This document shows, piece after piece, positions 49,503 to 60,870 of a DNA stretch of 64,000 bases. This DNA is from Podospora bellae-mahoneyi (lineage: Eukaryota > Ascomycota > Sordariomycetes > Sordariales > Podosporaceae): assembly GCF_035222275.1 (NCBI RefSeq), contig NC_085882.1, forward strand, positions 503,501-567,500. Reading direction: 5' to 3'. The number at the start of each line of letters is the position of its first letter. Positions within the stretch are counted from its first letter, which is position 1. The translations under genes were made by a program, and so were the position numbers. The notes beneath the pieces were generated by a model. The model did no database searches. It saw only the letters and a program-made list of their open reading frames with translations, and was not told the DNA's origin.

Positions 49503-52126
49503 AAAATGATGGTTTAAAATAACCAGGGCGAGGACGTCTGTTCGACAGCAAACTGCATCAATTCTACGTATTTGGTCATATTTGGGCTCTATTATAGGCA
49601 TCTTGGTGGGCATGGTAGAGGTTTGGCGGCGTTATCATGGCTTAGACAGGATACCAGCACCTCCTCTCATTGACCAGGCTTTTGGCGCATTCGGGTAAAC
49701 AAAATATAAGTAACCAGACGAAGTATAATACTGAATAATGCACTGCTTTCTGTATCTAGTGATCTGCGCGGGTAGGGGAGCTCCTTCAACGTATCAGTAC
49801 GTGTAGCGTCGAACACCTCAGCCACCATTGGCAGACATTACCCATTTGATTCACACACTCAGAAAGTAGGGACTGCGACATGAAATCAAGGGCTTACAGG
49901 ATAGTTGACATACTTCAAATACTAGATATAGGCCTTTAGAATTTGCCGAGAGGCTTTTAAGGATAGTCGAGAGGCTTTTAAGGATAGTCGAGAGGCCTTT
50001 CAACATGGCCTTTAAGAACTTAGGGTTTGGTCACAATCTCTCGGAAGATCCCAAAGCATAGCCTCTTTCACCAAGAGTCTGCCAGATCAGCGCAGGTTGC
50101 AGGTGTTGAGCTGAGGCGACAAGTTGCAGGTAATAATCTAGCTCATTTGGGTCTCGAGTTTCAGGGCCTGCCTATTACCACCCGTGCCTCGCACAGATAG
50201 TTTGTGATTAATGCATCATTCGATCCCGATCAGTGCCCGAATAAAGCGTAACAAACACAGGTGGTTATGGTATTGACAGGGCTGAATGTGCATGAAAAGC
50301 AAGCGACAAATAGCACATTCTGGCCATGATATCAGTCATGTGCCTCCATTTCTTCTGGACCCAAGTTCAGAAGAAGAGCTGATGTTACCGCCGCCGCTAC
50401 TGAGTTGGGCTTATGGTATTATCCATGATAGGGCTGAGGACCATTGCCGGGACCAACAGGCTCCAAATCCGATGGGGTGTGAATGGGTAGATGAGCGAAT
50501 AGCTTATCTTGTCAAGTGCCGCTGTGCCTCACATGGAATAATCCGATGGAACAAATGGAACTTGTCAAGACTCGAATTACATTTCGCCGCCATGACGCTT
50601 GGCTGTTGCTTCGTCGGGACGAACTGCGAGGACGAGCAAGTGGGAAGAGATCCCAGGCTGTTAATTCGTAGGAAAGCGAAGGGGACCATCCACTGACACA
50701 AGTCACATCACTACTGCGCGGTTCTTATCAATGGGGCACGGTGTCCACACTGTCTTTACCCCTCTACAAGACAACAATTTGGGGATGCCATAACGGGGGA
50801 GGTACAGTGCGATGTCAACATTCAAGCACGGGCATATATATCATCGGATTGGATGAAGCGGGGGAGCTGGGGCACCCGTTTCAACATCTTGAATGATCAT
50901 CCGAATCCAGACCTGTGATTTCCGGCCCGTATAAATAAAGCGTAAAGGAACTCTTCTGGTTTACTGACCCCGTTTGGCGCTTTGTAAAAGTACAGATGGC
51001 GGTAGAGGACCATGATTGTGAGGAGATACGATCTTGCCCCCCCACCAGTTGAAGGGGTTCCCTTACAAGACTCGTGATATGTGCCCGGCCACACTCCATG
51101 TCCGGTCTGAGAATATCCACTCTCGGGGCACCTCCGTTTTCTTCACCGCAGTCACAGTGACCCATCCCCGAGTTCCCTGCTTAATCTGTCCGTAACATTG
51201 CCCTGTCGTTGTGCCTCAAAACCTGCACATTCTCAGGGCCCTGACGCCCGAATATGTTCACGACTTGGCATCCCTTGGCCAGTGCACTTACACCAGTATT
51301 TTCATACCGAAATAGGATCCAGTCTCCCTGCGCTCAGAGGGTCAACAGCAGGCGCATACCATTAACTTCCAGTTCGACAGGCGCCAGCCTTGTGGTTCGT
51401 TAGGCCAGGTAAGGAGCACCCCTATTTCCCCCATGATAATCCAATCTACCGACCTAAAAAACGGCCCAGTGCGTCCCGGGCCTGTCGAGGAAAGCGCTTG
51501 AGTGCAGCGCAGCACATACTTTGTCTGCTCATGAAGCCTTCTCACCTCACCCACAGATCACCCACAGGTGCAGGGCGCCTGCTATCAGACAGAGTTCAGA
51601 CAGAGTGTGAGGAAAACCCCAGCTAATAGCTCACACAAAGATCCCACTCAACCACAATTGGCCGGCACAGGTTGACTCGACCCCACCATTCGCTCTGCCC
51701 CCCGGTCACCCCCCCCCGTGGGCCCCTCCTTGCCCGCCTCCATCCAACAAGCACAACGCACCCGACGCTCGCATCTCACCCGGGAAGCGGTTCAGAAAGC
51801 GGGAGAAGAAGAACAGGCTCGGCGGCTACGAAACGTCGTCGCGTGGGTTCCCCTCTCCTCCTGCCTTCTCGATCGTCCATCAAACGACCGAAACACATCC
51901 AGAAGGTGGGGTTGGACCTGCCAGCGAAGCACCTTTTACTCGTTCCATCGTCGCTGCACGTTGCTGCATACCTACCTAAGCACCCAGCACAGCCTCGCTC
52001 TCCAAAGCACTGCCACGGTGCCTGGAAGGCTGACTCCCAAACTGCCTCGTCGCGCGTTCTAAAGACAGAAACACCACGTACAACACCATTGACTCTCTAG
52101 CGGTCCGACAGCGAATCAGCGAATTC
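49503..52126. other. 2.6 kb intergenic region
   Basis: Between the alternative oxidase and CRZ1-like genes. It contains the 21-bp tandem repeat at 49947-50004 and several unrecognised short frames (longest 136 codons, 50286-50696). The last 500 bp is pyrimidine-rich and probably the leader of the zinc-finger gene, which, like its orthologues, seems to have a long 5' region. Confidence 0.55.
49947..50004. repeat. 21-bp tandem repeat related to the array at 30.1 kb
   Basis: Two identical 21-bp units (49947-49967 and 49968-49988) with core aggcttttaaggatagt are followed by a diverged partial unit. The 17-base core matches aggcctttaaagatagt, the complement of the core at 30124-30249, at 15 of 17 positions, with the same 21-bp period but different 4-bp spacers. 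No inverted ends were found here. Confidence 0.65.
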
Positions 52127-54443
52127 ATGGACCAACAGCTTCCCCAGGCCCGCGGGCGATCGCTCTCGGCCGCATCTACCGGCGGGGGACACCACCACCA
52201 GCAGCCTCCCAATATAATAAGAGATCACTCTCCTTCGCCCGCCCGCTTTCCCAATCCGAATGATGCCGTCGTCTCTTCTATCGGTCTCGGTCTTGGCCTC
52301 GTCGACCAGCAGTTTTCCACCGCCCAGCCCGACTACTCGGCTTACAACGCAAACTCCAACAGCTTCTTGAACAACCACCAGCCCTCGCCCCAGCCCTTCT
52401 CCCAGCCGGGCTTGTCTGACCCGTCCAACGTCCCTACCTTTGACCTCAACCAGAGCTTCACGGACCCCCTCAAGCCCGAGAACTCCTCCTTTGGCACCTC
52501 CGCCTCGAGCACTTACCCCCAACCTCAGACGCTCCTGGCCCCGAGTTTTGGCGACGCTGACTTCACCATCTTTCCGCCGACCCCCGGCGAATCTCAGTAC
52601 GACGCCCCGCTGTTTGTTGGCGACAGCCAGCAGCAGCTCAACAGCCCAAACGCCAACATGATGGCACAGTCAAACCACAACCAGACCCCTCCTCACCTTC
52701 TCAACCCCGATCCTCAACAGCCTGGCTCTGCCCAGCACTCTCCGTCCTTCAACCAGCATCAGTTTCCTCCTCCCGGGAGGCATTCTAGGAATGTGTCACT
52801 CGGGCCCGAGGCGGCGCTTCTTCCGGGCCAGGTAGACTGGACCCGTGCTCAATTTCAGGGGCATAGACGCTCCCCCTCCGAGTTCTCTGATGTCTCCTCC
52901 GCCGCGCCTTCTCCCCTCCTCGTCAGTTCCGATAGTTTCGAGCAGCATGATGGCCATTCACCGATGGTACGTCCTCAAGATGCCGGTCTTTATCAGGAGC
53001 TACATGGCATTGGAAGCTTTAGCATCTCGGACCACGGAGCTCACAGCCCAAATCACCCCGGAGCCAGGAGTCCATCACATAGCCCAGCCATTTCTCCACG
53101 TATTCTGCCTCAACAGCTGCCTGATGTGAACCAGAACAACTTCATGCTCCAATCACAGGGCAATTATGGTCACCCTTCGCCATATTTGCAGAGTTCCCAG
53201 GAGGCCTTTCCCTCGCTGCCACAGGAGACGGAGAATATAACCCCCAACCAAATGCCAGCACCTCCTTCCATTAATATCGATTTTGCGCCGACAGCCGTTA
53301 GAAACGGGTTTGATCAGCCCAAGAGCCTCGATGTCGACTCTCTTACACCGCCGGAAAGAGGTATGTCTTTTTTTTTCTTTTTTTTTTTTTGCAAAGAAAA
53401 TCCGAAATGTCAAAAACTAACATGAGCCTGTTTCTTGCTCAGGACGACGATTGGCTCGACCTCGTGCGGTAACAGATCCGTACAACACGAGCGGAGCGCT
53501 TCTTGGTTCCCATCGTAGCCCTTCCGCCACTGGGAGTTTGTCTCCCAACTCTGCTTCGGATGGTCGCTCCGATATTTCCCGCTCACTCTCCCCACTTGAC
53601 CGGTCTGGGGCATCCCCTAACAGACGGCGCCAATCTACCTCGTCGGTGCCCAACAATGTCATTGCCCTTCGGCTGGCGGACCCAGAATACAACGGCGGCG
53701 TGGCTGGCGAGGGTGCCGGTGGCTCAAAGCGTGTCCAAAAACACCCAGCAACCTTCCAATGCACACTATGTCCAAAACGGTTTACTCGTGCTTACAATCT
53801 GCGGTCACATCTCCGCACTCATACCGACGAGCGTCCGTTTGTATGTACCGTCTGTGGAAAAGCTTTTGCTCGACAGCATGACCGCAAACGACACGAAGGA
53901 CTGCATTCGGGGGAGAAGAAGTTTGTCTGCAAAGGAGACCTCAAGAGCGGCAGTCAATGGGGTTGCGGTAGACGGTTTGCCCGTGCGGATGCGCTCGGCA
54001 GACATTTCCGCTCAGAAGCTGGGCGGATATGCATCAAACCACTTCTCGACGAGGAAATAAACGAGCGACAACGGCAGTGGAACGAACAGCGCATGCAACA
54101 AGCTGCGGTGCAGGGCATGGTCATGCAGGCTCCTGGTATGATGATGCCTCCCGGCATGGATCCGAACGCGGGTGCGTACCCTATGGACCCCAACGGCAAC
54201 TATGCGCTGCCACAGGCACTCTTGGCGCAATACCCAGCTTTGGCACAGATGAATTGGTCAGACATGGGCGGCGGAGGCGGCATAGAGGACGACATCAGCG
54301 GAAGAAGCAGCTACGATGCAAGCGACTATGACGACGAAGCTGATGGAGGCTACGTCAGCGGGCCTGGTACCGGGTTTGGGCCCGGGGGGATGCAGGAGAA
54401 CTTTGGGGAGATAGGGTACGCAAGCGACTATGGAGGACGCTGA
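52127..54443 (+). CDS. crz1: CRZ1-like C2H2 zinc-finger transcription factor
   Basis: Calcineurin-responsive factor that enters the nucleus on calcium signalling and activates ion-homeostasis and cell-wall genes. Exons are 52127-53360 and 53443-54443; 744 residues. The N-terminal ~500 residues are Gln/Pro/Ser-rich and disordered. They contain [17 protein letters not shown], like the serine-rich regions dephosphorylated in NFAT/Crz1, and PSINID near residue 380, a candidate calcineurin-docking (PxIxIT-type) motif. Two canonical C2H2 fingers ([23 protein letters not shown] about 516-538; [23 protein letters not shown] about 544-566) are followed by an atypical third ([27 protein letters not shown]), the usual Crz1 arrangement. 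The C-terminus is Met/Gly/Asp-rich. The 82-bp intron begins GTATGT with a long T tract. Confidence 0.92.
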
Positions 54444-55627
54444 TGATCAGGCTGTTGCTTCCATAACACAACACAAAAGATGAATTCGTGGATGGTCTTT
54501 GCGTAGCGCGTCGATTTGATTGAAGGGGGTTTCTTTTACTTGTCCCTTTTTTTGAACAGCATATCATTACTTTGGGGGGGGGGGGGAGGCACATAGATGG
54601 GAGACAGTCCCCCTGTCTTATATTTCGCTGGAGATATCCGATTATGGCCGCAACCTTTACACAGGGCATCGTTTTTTGGATGACTTGATGATTTTTTTTA
54701 AATTTTATTTTTTTCAAGTATTGGCCTTATTTGGGGATTTTAGCCCAGGATACGGCGGTGGGCTGGTTTGTTATGGCGAGGGAATTTCGAAAAGGAAACA
54801 TGTTGGTGTTTTTGGATTCGATTTTTGAAATTATATCAGGCGAGATCGCACGCATCTGATGCGATTTGGTTGCTTATAGATACCAATCTACTATGTTTTA
54901 TTGGCTTCCACTAGACATCTTTGGTCTTGATCTCCAGAGGTTGTAAATATCTATTAGCGTCAGAGACTGAATCACACACATCTCTGGGCGACGAAAATAG
55001 TGTGGGACGGCACGTATAATCAGTTCAGTTGGTTCATGGGGCCGTATCGACCAGCGAGAGCCGTAGAAAGACCTTGTAGGTGTCCTGATCGACCTTTAAC
55101 ACAAATGGATGTGGAAAATAACGACAGTGAATTGATCCTCCCACCCCTGCCAAGATACGGACATCAGATCAAGCCCCGTCAGATCCAGAGACGATGGGTG
55201 TATCGAAGCGGGTATCGTATACGGCCTGAGCTACTTTTTGTCTTCGCCCTGCGCACCACACCTCTTTCCCAACAAACTGCATTGCCGGATAGCGTCATAC
55301 ATGGATGTAAAGTGGTATCCCGCTGCCGGTTGCTGGCCCGCTCTCGGCGCAGACAAGGCCATATGGCAAAGTTGGAATACGCTGTGGCACGGTGGTATCT
55401 CGGGTTGAAGGTGGGATGAGCACTCGGGCGAGAGGAAGGATGATGAGATGATGTCTGCATAACAGGAGGTCTTTCACTGGCGGGATGACGACAGATGGAC
55501 ATGAGGTTGCAGAGATGCAACATGTTCATATCTCCTGGTTGATATCAATTGCTTGTTAGCCCACCTCCCTCTTGCCTTTTGCTACAATCATCATTCAAAC
55601 TCCTTTTCTGAGCACACAATTGCCAGA
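54444..55627. other. Region between the CRZ1-like and MDR reductase genes
   Basis: 1.2 kb. It holds a G homopolymer (about 54575-54588), AT-rich 3' flank of the zinc-finger gene, and a 139-codon frame (55000-55419) with no recognisable motif. Confidence 0.5.
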
Positions 55628-56847
55628 ATGGCTCTTCCTAGCGAAACGAGGGCTGTTATCATTGCCTCCATAGGCAAGGCCGAGATCAAGTCGGTCCCCC
55701 TCCCTACGCTTCGAGACGACTACATACTCGTCCGGACGACAGCCGTGGCGTTGAATCCCACAGATTGGAAGCACGTCTACGGGATCAACCTCGGACCTAA
55801 TCAGCCAACCGTTATCGACACCCGTGTAGGCTGCGACTACGCCGGCATCGTCGAGCACGTTGGGCCCAAAGTGACCAAGGCCTTCAAGAAGGGAGACCTC
55901 ATCTGCGGCCCGGCCCATGGATCCAACGCCGTTCAGCCAGAGGACGGGACGTTTGCAGAATACATCGTGGTGAAAGGGGATGTTCAGATCAAGGTGCCTG
56001 GTAACCTCAAAGACTACGAAGCAGCCACGTTGGGAATTGGGATAACAACTGCTGTATGCAATGTTCCTTCAGCCCGCCCCTCCCCTTTTTTTTTCCTCAC
56101 AATCACGTGGGTATGGACAATTGACGCCATCACCAGGGCCAAGGCCTGTACCAAGCCCTCTCCCTCCCCCTCCCTTCACCAGCTTCCCCTGTCCCGGACC
56201 CGGACCCGGACCCCAGAAGAAAGATCTTGATCTACGGCGGCAGCACGGCCACCGGCCTCCTCGGCATCCAGTTCGCCGCTTTATCTGGATACACCATCGC
56301 CACGACTTGCTCCCCGCACAACTTCTCCCGAGTCCGGTCGCTCGTCGGCAACGGCAGCGTTTCTGCATATGACTACCGCTCTCCGACCCTATCGTCAGAC
56401 TTGAAAGCATGGGCTGGCGACGATCTGACGGTGGCATGGGACTGCATAGCGAGCACTGACTCGGCAAAGTTGTGCGCTTCTGTGCTGGCGAAGGAAGGCG
56501 GGAAGTACAGGTCTCTGCTGAGGGTGCCGGACGAGGTGGTCAAGGGGGTGAATGGCAAGGTTGACAGCGGGTTCACGTTTGCGTATACGGCCTTGGGGGA
56601 GGCGTTCAGGAAGGCGGTGGATATCCCGGCTGTGGAGGGGGATTTTGAGTTTGCGAAGCAGTTTTGGGAGCTGGCTAGAGAGTTGTTGGCGCAGGGAAAG
56701 GTGAAGACTGTGGAGGCGGAGGTCAATAGGGGTGGGAAGGGGGGGTTGGAAGGGGTGTTGGTTGGGTTGCGGGAGTTGAAGGAAGGGAGGGTGAGTGGGA
56801 GAAAGTTGGTGTACACTTTGAGAGGTGATGGCTCGGCTGATTTTTGA
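55628..56847 (+). CDS. Medium-chain zinc-less reductase (trans-enoyl reductase/ToxD-like)
   Basis: NADPH-dependent MDR-family oxidoreductase. Exons are 55628-56053 and 56137-56847; 378 residues. The catalytic domain has AVALNPTDWKHVYG, VGCDYAGIVEHVG and GTFAEYIVVKGDVQIKVP; the zinc-ligand cysteines of true alcohol dehydrogenases are absent. After a Pro/Asp-rich linker (SPASPVPDPDPDPRRK) comes the Rossmann segment ILIYGGSTATGLLGIQFAALSGY and TTCSPHNFSRVRSLV, then WDCIASTDSAKLCASVL. This layout is that of the trans-acting enoyl reductases (LovC, ToxD) that partner polyketide synthases, but no synthase is nearby, so it is more likely a stand-alone enoyl or quinone reductase. The start is the first ATG of the conserved body. 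The 83-bp intron has GTATGC and CACCAG ends. The 3' half is unusually G-rich at third positions. Confidence 0.85.
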
Positions 56848-57071
56848 TATGCTCTCATCTATACGGGTCTGACCCATATATCTTGATCAAACTGGGCTGA
56901 AAGACTTGTAGATTACATTAGAAAGCAGGGGTATCTCGGACATGGGGCGTGAAGGGCTACCTAGGAACAAACTCGACAACATGCATTAAGTGATTCAGCA
57001 AAAGTCCAGCCCATGCGCCCACTATGGCAGGGTGACCGTGTTTTCCTGACATCAGACAAAAGATCTTTGAC

Positions 57072-57716
57072 CTACACCACTGGCAAGGCCTCCGCCGGCA
57101 TCCCAGCATTTGCGACAGCAGGATCACTGTTAACCCCAGCAGCGGCAGCATCAGTTTTCCTGGCGACGCCATCCACGACCCTCTGCAGGATTTCCTGATG
57201 CGCACTCGAAAACCTGGATCTGACAAAGTGTTTGACGAAAAAGTTGCAGTCGATTCCCGCAATTTCCACCAGCTCCCACTCTCCTTCGTCACCAGGCCCA
57301 AGCAACAAGTCTGGGCCGTCTTGCACCTCCCCCCTCCTCCTGACTTCGTAACTGCTCCTCACCACCACGCCTGCCTGGGCATTGGCTCGAACCCGGACGC
57401 CATGGTCAAAGCTCTGCATTACACACGGGATGCCCACCTCCTTGGTGCCCCAGGCGCCGAAACCAGGAATGACAGGGACCCGGTCCACCACTATAAAGGC
57501 CTGCAGCTTGGTGCCAGATTCGAGAAACAGGGGATCATCTACGACTTCCGAGACATCGAGGTGCCGCTGCTCAAAGTGGGCGACGTAGGGGTTGGCTTTG
57601 ATGAGGGGCTCGTAGGCGTGGAGGCTCGCGAGGACGGCCTTGGGATCAACCCTGGCGGGGATGGGGACGCGTGTTATGACTGAGAGGGTTGGTGTGTGGG
57701 TGTTTGTGGCTGTCAT
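57072..57716 (-). CDS. DUF7053-family protein
   Basis: Single-exon fungal protein of 214 residues and unknown function. It opens MTATNTHTPTLSVITRVPIPARVDPKAVLASLHAYEPLIKAN-type sequence, with the family traits SLHAYEPLIKANPYVAHFE, VVDDPLFLESGTKLQAF, a tryptophan loop (PGFGAWGTKEVGIPCVMQSF) and DHGVRVRANAQAGVVVRSSYEVRRR. The alternating strands suggest a SRPBCC-like beta fold. The C-terminal ~40 residues (EILQRVVDGVARKTDAAAAG onward) are less conserved. There is no signal peptide. It is convergent with the MDR reductase, 224 bp apart. The DUF assignment is from remembered family sequence and was not searched. Confidence 0.75.
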   Translation of the reverse strand: MTATNTHTPTLSVITRVPIPARVDPKAVLASLHAYEPLIKANPYVAHFEQRHLDVSEVVDDPLFLESGTKLQAFIVVDRVPVIPGFGAWGTKEVGIPCVMQSFDHGVRVRANAQAGVVVRSSYEVRRRGEVQDGPDLLLGPGDEGEWELVEIAGIDCNFFVKHFVRSRFSSAHQEILQRVVDGVARKTDAAAAGVNSDPAVANAGMPAEALPVV

Positions 57717-60700
57717 TGTAGTGAACGGTGTAAGTTCTTAACGGTAGGTGGTTCTGTAGACGTGGTCAGCGCGCAAAGAAAAGGAAGAGGCTCAACGTTC
57801 TTATCCTGATATGGCGGCTTTGTTTCTACATGGGCCAAACGAGGGGAGGCGCACGCAAAGTGGGCACCGCTCAAAGTCAAAGAAAAGCTGAGCTCGAGCG
57901 GCCGAGGGAATGCAAAGCTGAAGGCGCTCTCACCTGGACGGGTGGGTGTCGGGTGTTGAGGCCAGCATAAAACTAATGAGGGCCAATATCTACGCCAGAG
58001 GCAAACGACGAGATGAGGTGTGATTGACCAGTGACTGTGTGTTTTATAGTATATGTGCCAGCAAGTTGCAAAACGACCGAGATAGGGATGAAAATGGCAG
58101 CAGTTGTTGCTGTTTCTGGAGCTGTGTTTGGGATGCCGAGTGGATGGCTGGAGTGGGTCGAGACTGGGACCGTGTCAATGGTCGTTCTTTCCGCACTGGT
58201 TCGTAGCTAACGGTTAGCAGAGTTTCTTTAGTATGGAGCCTTTTCACAATTGTCCAGCGCAGACAAGGTTCGAAATCTACAGATACAACAACCCACGGTA
58301 GTCACACTCATTAACTCCCCGACATCCAGTCCCCCGCGTTGGGACCAACATGAAACGGTCCAGGGTTGGTGGACTCGACTGTTCTAAATACGGTGTGGCT
58401 CAGCCCTCTTTGGCCGTGCAGCTGCCGCGTCGGGGGCCAAAAGGCAGACATGATGGAGGTGTCCGGTGCTTCGGTTCTTCAGCCCCGTCGACAGCCCGGT
58501 CAGTTCGCCGGGGTACAGGCCGGGATACAGGCCGGGGATGGCTCAAGTGGACACACAAAGGTGGGCCCAGCCTCCGGAAGGCTTGACGATCATTTCGGGA
58601 GGAGCCGTTATCAAGGTCAGTGTCGCCTCCGGCTCCGAACATTTGGCAACTTACACCAACAGCTACTCCGTACTGATGGTACCTATCAAATTTGACCACT
58701 CTTCACTCCTGAGCGGACGACAGCCCTATCGGATTAGACATGTCAAAAAAAGAGCATTTTCTTGCCCCAGGCGCATTCTGGCGGTGAAGAGGACGACAAA
58801 TGGGACGGGCACCTCTTCTGCATCAACTCTGCGTCAAGCTGCATGAGCGGGTCACTGCCTGTCGTCCCATGAACTTTTGATGTTCTCTTTTGATAGGGAA
58901 CCCCACTGCATATTATGGAGGATGTGGTGTATGGACCACAGTTGTCAAACATGACGCGGATTTGAGCATCCATCATACTGCTTGTTCCCGTCACAGTCTC
59001 TGCTGCTGGCTCTCTTTTGGGGAGACTGTGTCAAGCTGTTTGCTCCTTGTGTGCCTCTGTGCAACTTCTCTGTGTCCCAAGATCAGAGGCCACACCGGGC
59101 CCTCACAACGCAGCCATCGAAATCCTCGCTAGCGGCGCATAGCTGCCCAGCCTGCAACGCATCTCAACCTTGGGCAGAAAGATGATTCGCCATTGCCCGT
59201 CGCGTTTGATGCAGGAAGGGTACCCCCAGATCGCGTTGCGCGCATCTCCTAATCTCCTACCACTTACACACGAGTCTGTCCAGTCCCGAACGACTTTCGA
59301 TGCCGAGCCCGCATGCACTCAATGCCAGCAGCCAGAAGACAAGAACCCACCATGGCGCGCTGCCGAGTCCCATGACGGGCATATCGATGGCTAACAGCGT
59401 GTGAAATCATCCGAACCGTCAATTGCCAACGTTCATCGGGGAGCCCCACCGATTTCGGCTGGGTCAGGTGGGCGACAGAGACATGGCCGAACGCTACCCT
59501 GACCCCCATGAGCCCACGCGGGGCATTCACGATTCCCCGCTATCTTGGCCAGAGAGGGTGAGAGGGGCATCATGGAAGTCGTCACCCATTGCACCATGTT
59601 TCGGGATGCCGCATCAACAGCAGATGAGGCCTTCTCCACGCCGACACACACGACGGCAGGACCTGTACGGATATCAGCAAGTAATTGGCCAAGGCGTCGA
59701 AAGTTGGATGCTGTCTTCCGGTGGCATGGTGCACACATATAATAACCATAATGGCAGCCGTAGATTCGGCTTGGTCCCTTCTGTTATATCAAAGCTTGGC
59801 TGGCCTATGGCACCCGTCTTTAGCCGTTTGATTTCGAACGCTCTCTCACGGTTTCACATTGTGCACAACGTCGAGAGCTGGGTTTGGGCTGTTGACAGGG
59901 GGGAATTGGCGAGGGGCAAGGGGAGCTTCTGGTGTCGGGACTGGGATGGATCACCTCGCCCTAACCGGATTGGAGCAGCCATCCTTTGTAACCAGCCAAT
60001 GGCAGCCATCCCCAGCCATCCCGCAAAGTGCGCTCCAGGTCAAATTGTGGTGTCAAGCGCACGGCTGGGAGTCGGTCGGGGACATCAGCACAAGTCGAGA
60101 GGGAAAGAGGAGGAGCACCAAGCAGTCCCACCTACTGACCACGACACGCGTGACTGGGCCAGAGAGAGGGAAAAGAGGGTGAGCGCAATTGTTGCTTGGT
60201 TAGCGCGGGGCATTTCCCTCTTCTTCAGTAAACCAAGATCAGGAAGAAGAAACAGACCAAGGCGTTGGCTATCGCATAACATCGCCGTGGCTGTTCTCCG
60301 ATTTGTCCTGCGACAATCCGGTACATCAAAGTACCCTCGGCCGTGCATGAATACCTCTTTTGTACGGCCACGGAACCGTGCTCTCCTTTCCGCCTCTCTT
60401 TTGCCTGCTCTGGTTTCTGTTTGACCACCTGTGTGCCGACCACTTATCCTGTCCGCACCCTGCTGAGGCGGGGGCCATAATCAACAAGACTGTATCGCAC
60501 TGCATCAGCGGTGTGGTGGCACAACGCGACGCGGCCTCGACAATACACCAATCCCTATCCCGCCGCCGTGTACCTCTGAGATCCGGCCGGGCGATTGGCT
60601 CTTCCACACACCCAGATTTTTCACCAGGCGACGAATCTTTTTCAGCAGGGAGAAAAAAAGTCTTTTCGAAAAGGGGCTGCCCTAGAAACAGCGGTCGACC

Positions 60701-60870
60701 ATCGTGAAGACTCCTTTCCGCTCTCTCAACACACTTGATTCGAAGGCTGCCTTGTTTTCTTTGCGACAAACACCGACTCGATCGGATTGTAGCTTTGAAC
60801 CCGTCGAGGCTGCACCACATGTGTGTTCCAGTCGTCGGTTGACACACCGTCAGCTCCATCAACCTTCACC
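57717..60870. other. 3.2 kb intergenic region
   Basis: Between the DUF7053 gene (minus) and the Pro-Glu repeat gene (plus), so it holds two divergent promoters. Frames of up to 333 codons (59423-60424) lack recognisable motifs and overlap others. A short duplication of acaggccggg occurs near 58516-58540. I call no gene. Confidence 0.5.

Noticed and set aside
50286-50696. 136-codon plus-strand frame
   Set aside because: No motif or supporting context; length is expected by chance in this base composition.
59423-60424. 333-codon plus-strand frame
   Set aside because: Begins without a convincing ATG context, has mixed composition and no recognisable domain, and other frames overlap it.
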